Source: Dolomedes plantarius (Eukaryota > Arthropoda > Arachnida > Araneae > Dolomedidae). From it: DNA of 64,000 nucleotides. The notes under the pieces are model-generated. The model did no database searches. It was not told the origin of the DNA and worked only from the letters and a program-made list of their open reading frames with translations. Where the stretch lies: positions 163,853,850 to 163,917,849 of the forward strand of contig OU015496.1 in NCBI GenBank assembly GCA_907164885.2. The letters are read 5' to 3'. Below are positions 60,107 to 64,000 of the stretch, piece after piece (the first letter of the stretch is position 1; every line of letters starts with the position of its first letter). Both the position numbers and the translations under genes were made by a program.

Positions 60107-60938
60107 CAGTGCTCCGCAACCGCTGTGCCGTGGCACACTAGTGTGCCGCGAGGTGATCTTGACTGTGCCGCGGTGATTTTATGGATTATGATAATAAAAA
60201 AATTAACCACCGCATTAAATAGAAATTTTTCTAAGTAAAATATTCCTCTAACTTTTTGTTAATATGTAATTTTTCTGGGTCGAAATTATACACAAAACAA
60301 AAACAGCATGTTGTTAGCCATACATTCTATGTATGCTCGAGCGTCATATTTCTGGATTTCAGTTAAGAAAGAATATCCACAAATTTCTGACAAGGCCATT
60401 GCAATTTTTATCCCATTTTCTACGACATACTTATGCGAACAAAGTTTTTCGATACTGGTTCTAACTGAAAATGACAAACAATCATATTTAAAGAGCCTTG
60501 ACCACGAATTGTAGCTCTTTCTATTATAGAGCCAAATATAAAACGTGCAAATATAAAACGCACATTTATCAAAATAATCTCAAATATCTCATTAATAAAT
60601 TAGTTATGTTTAAGTTAACTTTGATTTATTAGGCTTAAGTAAAGACCAAAAAACAAATTTTAATATAAAAATTTAAAGAGAAAATTTTTTTTACTTGTAA
60701 ACTAGAATTTTATATTTTTTTTCTTGTGTTGGTGTACAGTTCAAAATGATTTATATAAAACTTAAATGATTATAATTATCTTGATACATAGAGCTATTTT
60801 GTTGTGTTTTTTATCTAATAAAAACATATACGTATTTATTGTAATTTATATATTTGCAAGCTTTTTCTTGTGGTGTGCCGCGGAATTATCGAAGAAAACG
60901 TTGCTGTGCCGTGGAAGATAAAAGTTTGCGGAGCTCTG
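60107..60938 (+). mobile_element. hAT transposon, internally deleted, with perfect 8-bp target duplication
   Basis: The left end CAGTGCTCCGCAAC and the inverted right end CAGAGCTCCGCAAAC match, and the flanks ATGTAGAA at 60099-60106 and 60939-60946 are identical, which is the 8-bp duplication typical of hAT insertion. Both ends carry subterminal GTGTGCCGCG/GTGCCGTGG repeats that are probably transposase-binding sites. The 832-bp copy lacks most of the transposase gene but keeps its C-terminal part at 60308-60603. The exact duplication suggests a fairly recent insertion. It sits inside the older element at 59693-61057. Confidence 0.92.
60308..60603 (+). pseudogene. hAT transposase C-terminal fragment (ZBED5/FAM200-like), frameshifted
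   Basis: The frame from 60308 gives a peptide containing YFWISVKKEYPQISDKA and then IPFSTTYLCEQSFS, the hallmark of the C-terminal dimerisation region of hAT transposases of the ZBED5/FAM200/SCAND3-like group. That frame stops at 60512-60514. The adjacent frame, from about 60511, continues with VALSIIEPNIKRANIKRTF and ends at TAG 60601-60603, so a single-base indel near 60511 broke the reading frame. The zinc-finger BED domain and the catalytic core are missing. Full-length relatives are usually about 600 residues; fewer than 100 remain here. It is a non-functional remnant carried inside the 832-bp deletion derivative. Confidence 0.88.
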
Positions 60939-61489
60939 ATGTAGAAGAGTATTTCAGGATTTTATAATCACCTAATGAATTTTATTGAATTCGCAATAAA
61001 AATATTTTTTCCATTCAACTCGGCTTCCCTCAAGATTAAATCCTGAGTGCGCCATTGCAGGAGGCCAATGCTTTACTATCCCACCGAAAGACATTTTTTT
61101 TCTCAAAATTTTAGAGAAAAAATTCATTTTTAATTTTAAACAAAGGGAAAGGATTGTTTAACTGCACCTTTTATTTCACCTCATTACTTCATGTGTTTTT
61201 GAAGGGAACTGTGAGATATATTGAGGCTTCTATTTGGGAAATTCATGGCCTTGCTTGGTTATGTAAAGGTCAGCACATTTTTCCAAAAAGGGAAAAAAAA
61301 ATAAAGTTGGTTCCAGAGTCCTTTCCAGGACTAGCTAGCTGTATTTAGGTGAATAGGTGAATAAAAGAATTATTAATATCAAATTGTGTAACACAGTAAT
61401 TTTTTTGTTATAACATTTCTTATAGAAAATAAATTGTCCGATTTTGTGCATTTGTGGGCCCTCCGAGATTTTCTTAAAATTATGTACTA

Positions 61490-61860
61490 AATGATGATAT
61501 TCTGGAAAAAAATTTTAGAAAATAAAATTTGGAAAAGTATACATAAAATGAAGCTGAAAAAAAAAAAAAAACATTATCGAAAGGAAAACTAGGAAAAAGT
61601 TATAAGAAAGAATCCGAATCAGTCACAATGAAAAAATATTTTGAAAATAAATTTGGAAAACGTATATTTTTATACATGTTTAAAGCTGGGAAAAAATATG
61701 TAAAGGAAAGAAAATGAATCTGTTACATTAAAAAAGCCAATAAAAAAGGATGATTTTGAAAAATTATTTTAAAAAAAGCCGGGTACATTGAAAAACTTTT
61801 AGAAAGGTATTAATTGAGGAAATGAATATGAACAAAAAAAGCTACTACTTTAAGAAGTCT
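61490..61860 (+). repeat. Diverged A-rich tandem repeat, ~3 units of ~100-125 bp
   Basis: Units begin near 61505, 61636 and 61748 with variants of TTTTGAAAATAAATTTGGAAAA. They continue through AAGCTGRRAAAAA and AAAGGAAAR, and end in GAATCNGTNACAATGAAAAA-like blocks. Being A-rich, part of the likeness may be compositional. Confidence 0.55.
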
Positions 61861-63382
61861 GCCTGGAAAGGGAAATTTGAAAATCAAAATTAAATGAGAT
61901 GGACACTTCTCCAAAATAGTGATCCAAGTATCATCTCATTTTTCCCTTGTTTACATTGAACTTTAAACTTGGGAATGCAAGTATATAAAAATTTACAAGT
62001 CCATGGAAACACAAGTAATTAAAAATAAACAAACCATGTCCCCATACTTACAGTGTTCTTTCTAACTAAACTACCTCGGTCACGCAAGGAAGTGTTATTT
62101 CCATTGACTATTTCCACCTATTTTTTCCATTCAGGCCAATGACACAGTATTGGTTTGGATATTCATTTTTACCAATTTATTTATTTCCAACGGCACTGAT
62201 TTTTTTCAGCAGCGAATTTTTGTCATAAGTTTTAATAAATGGTCATTAATTGTGTTCTTTTCAACGGTGAAGAACCAATGTAACGACCACTTCCTAGGTT
62301 CTCAGATCGGATTTGAGAATACATAGTACTTATTCGATTATAATGTTTCACATCCAGTGACTTTTCTTCTCAACTAGAAGGTAACCCGTCATTTTGACGT
62401 CATAATACTAATAATGACGTCATAATGGAAAAAGTATATGAAAGTTAAAAAATATCCCGAATTATCTAACAATATTGCATTTTAATCCACACCTTGTAAA
62501 AGCAAACCCTTTCATTATTTTTTATTTCTTTAGTTTTTCATGCGATTGGAGTAGTAGACAGCCATCCAGTTTTTTACAGTTCACTACGCGACATGAATAC
62601 TTGAGCTACTTGATTCATTCACATTCAAGTTTGTTTACTTTCAGAATTCATCGGAAAAGTAAACAGATTTTTAAAAACTGTTAAATATACAGCTAAAAGC
62701 ATTAAATTTTTTTTAGTTCTGAATGTTTTATAGAAAAATAGGCTGAACAAACGGGACTTGATGGAGAAGATATTAGTTTTTAGGTAAGAAAAAATTCTGA
62801 TCCACATCTGAAATCGAAATTAAGCCTAACCGGCTGTTTGTTTACTGAGGGCTTCAATTGAAAGATGAGTACAGCCCGGAAGTGTTATACAGAGACAACG
62901 GCTATTATATATATATAATGTAATAATTCCAGGGTTACTTTTTATGAAATATAAACAATATTTGTGCCAATAGTACTGCTATATTATGGTAAGCTGAAGC
63001 GACCAGAGTAATTAAAGTACAGAATACTATCCTATGAGGATCTGTCATTTTCAGGTTATACCAAAATAAATAAATAAATAAACTTGTTACTGATGAATCG
63101 ACGAAACCGAAACAGGAACGAATCTGAGAACAGGATGGTTCGGCCTCTCTATTTGAACTGAAGTGAAGTGAGAACAGAAGCACGACTGATCGACGACTGA
63201 ACCTGGCAACGGAAAACTTTTTCGTTTTGATTTTGTTGAGAACATTTTTGTTTGATATGCGCTATATGAATTCGCATTGTACTTTTTTTAAAAATGGGAA
63301 TAAATGTGTGCATCTTAAGTATAAACGTAATAAGAACTAAAGACTGACTAATTAGCGTTCTAAGAGCAGTACTGGACAGTAG
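61861..63382. other. No gene seen: presumed distal flanking DNA
   Basis: Apart from the paired CREs, AT-rich sequence with short chance frames. Confidence 0.45.
62395..62422. promoter_or_regulatory. Paired CRE palindromes (TGACGTCA), 20 bp apart
   Basis: TGACGTCATAAT occurs at 62395 and again at 62415, exactly 20 bases apart, that is two helical turns. TGACGTCA is the full CREB/ATF site. The pair looks like a 20-bp duplication and lies about 6.6 kb upstream of the putative minus-strand start codon. Confidence 0.5.
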
Positions 63383-63863
63383 TAGGGCCCGATTTAGAAA
63401 ATTCTTGATTATAGGCACAACTCGGGAGGGGGACCCCCTAACACTGATGTGGGCATAAAATTTCAAAACTGACACACAAAAAAAATAATCATGAATCATT
63501 GTGAAAGTACCATTTTACCAAGAATTGGCTATTTGTATAGCGTAGAAGCCTAGAGCATTATCAAATAACAAAACGCAATACAACATATTAACTTCATCAC
63601 TAAAACACCAATACAATGCAACCAGAGAGACGTATTAATTCCTTATATACACTATAACATACATATGATGAACTATACATATAACTATACATATGATGAA
63701 CCAATCAATAAACTTTGAAAGGATATATAAAGAAAACTGCTATTAAAAAAATTTGAATTGGGAATTTTTTTTTCTCTTAAATAAAAAATTTTTTTTGGGG
63801 GGGGGCAACATTCAGGGGCCCCTAGGACCCGGCCTACCGGGCCTAACGGAATATCAGGGCCTG
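63383..63863 (-). mobile_element. ~480-bp hAT MITE, copy 2 (minus orientation)
   Basis: The right end, read inverted, is CAGGCCCTGATATTCCG and the left end is TAGGGCCCGATTTAG. Flanks GACAGTAG and CACAGTAG match at seven of eight bases. It is collinear, in reverse, with the element at 49956-50425: both contain the T/A-run plus C-run near one end, the sequence TACTTTCACAATGATTCATG, and the module around CCCACATCAGTGTTAGGGG near the other. It is non-coding. Confidence 0.9.
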
Positions 63864-64000
63864 CACAGTAGCATGATAAACAGAGTTAAACTGTTATTTG
63901 GAAACCGGAACAAGAAAGAATTTAAGAACTGGAATATCAAAAACTGAGTATTTTCCGTCTCGACTGCATGTCACAATACTTGTTTGTATCTTGGAACAAG

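Larger units (their letters stand above)
59693..61057. mobile_element. Outer hAT-like element hosting nested insertions
   Basis: The left end CAATGACGCACCCAG and the inverted right end CAATGGCGCACTCAG are related, with flanks CAGGGGAC (59685-59692) and CAGGAGGC (61058-61065) matching at six of eight bases. This fits an old 8-bp target duplication. The element of about 1.37 kb contains the pogo-like copy at 59802-59979 and the hAT copy at 60107-60938. Removing these leaves a short G-rich MITE of the CAGTGGCG type common in this window. Confidence 0.6.

Noticed and set aside
59695..60141. 148-codon plus-strand frame, among the longest in the window
   Set aside because: It runs through the outer hAT terminus, the pogo-like copy and the start of the inner hAT; it is a chance frame across three transposons.
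63494..63507. TCATTGTGAAAG, matching part of the bantam microRNA (also inverted at 50302)
   Set aside because: The seed region is not preserved, no hairpin surrounds it, and it is a constant part of the MITE.

Overview
The window reads as gene-poor, AT-rich DNA from an invertebrate animal, most likely an arthropod; a chelicerate is possible but I cannot fix the lineage. The basis is the absence of long open reading frames in 64 kb, abundant short DNA-transposon copies (hAT-type ends with 8-bp target duplications, pogo/Tigger-like and Harbinger-like elements), tRNA-derived SINE-like repeats, and CpG dinucleotides that are not depleted across nearly all of the sequence, as expected for a largely unmethylated genome.

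The one protein-coding piece I can support for a host gene is a short first coding exon on the minus strand at 55721-55772. It reads MSRRKQEKPQPRKNLIK and ends one base into the next codon at an ideal splice donor. MSRRKQxKP is the N-terminal NuRD-recruiting motif found at the start of SALL, BCL11, FOG/ZFPM and ZNF423/521-type zinc-finger transcription factors. A CpG-rich, promoter-like region lies immediately upstream of it (about 55850-56300), with a perfect CRE palindrome, a GC box and a YY1-type site. If this is right, positions 1-55720 are part of a very long first intron and 56300-64000 is 5' flanking DNA. No zinc-finger exon is visible in the window.

The presumed intron holds scattered GC/CpG-richer patches (about 4.3, 10.7, 20.7, 24.0, 27.6-28.3, 31.4, 36.7, 41.4-42.1 and 43.3 kb) that could be regulatory, about a dozen small transposons, and many strongly diverged local tandem repeats (units of 38 to about 350 bp, 2-4 copies), three of which are interrupted by a MITE. 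A block of 3.3 kb at 51772-55081, beginning about 640 bp inside the intron, is almost free of CpG with abrupt edges, unlike everything around it.

The right end (59.4-61.1 kb) is a nest of transposons. An outer hAT-like element contains a pogo-like copy and an 832-bp hAT deletion derivative that still carries the C-terminal dimerisation region of a transposase. Two copies of one ~475-bp hAT MITE lie in opposite orientation at 49956-50425 and 63383-63863, flanking the exon, its promoter and the CpG-poor block.
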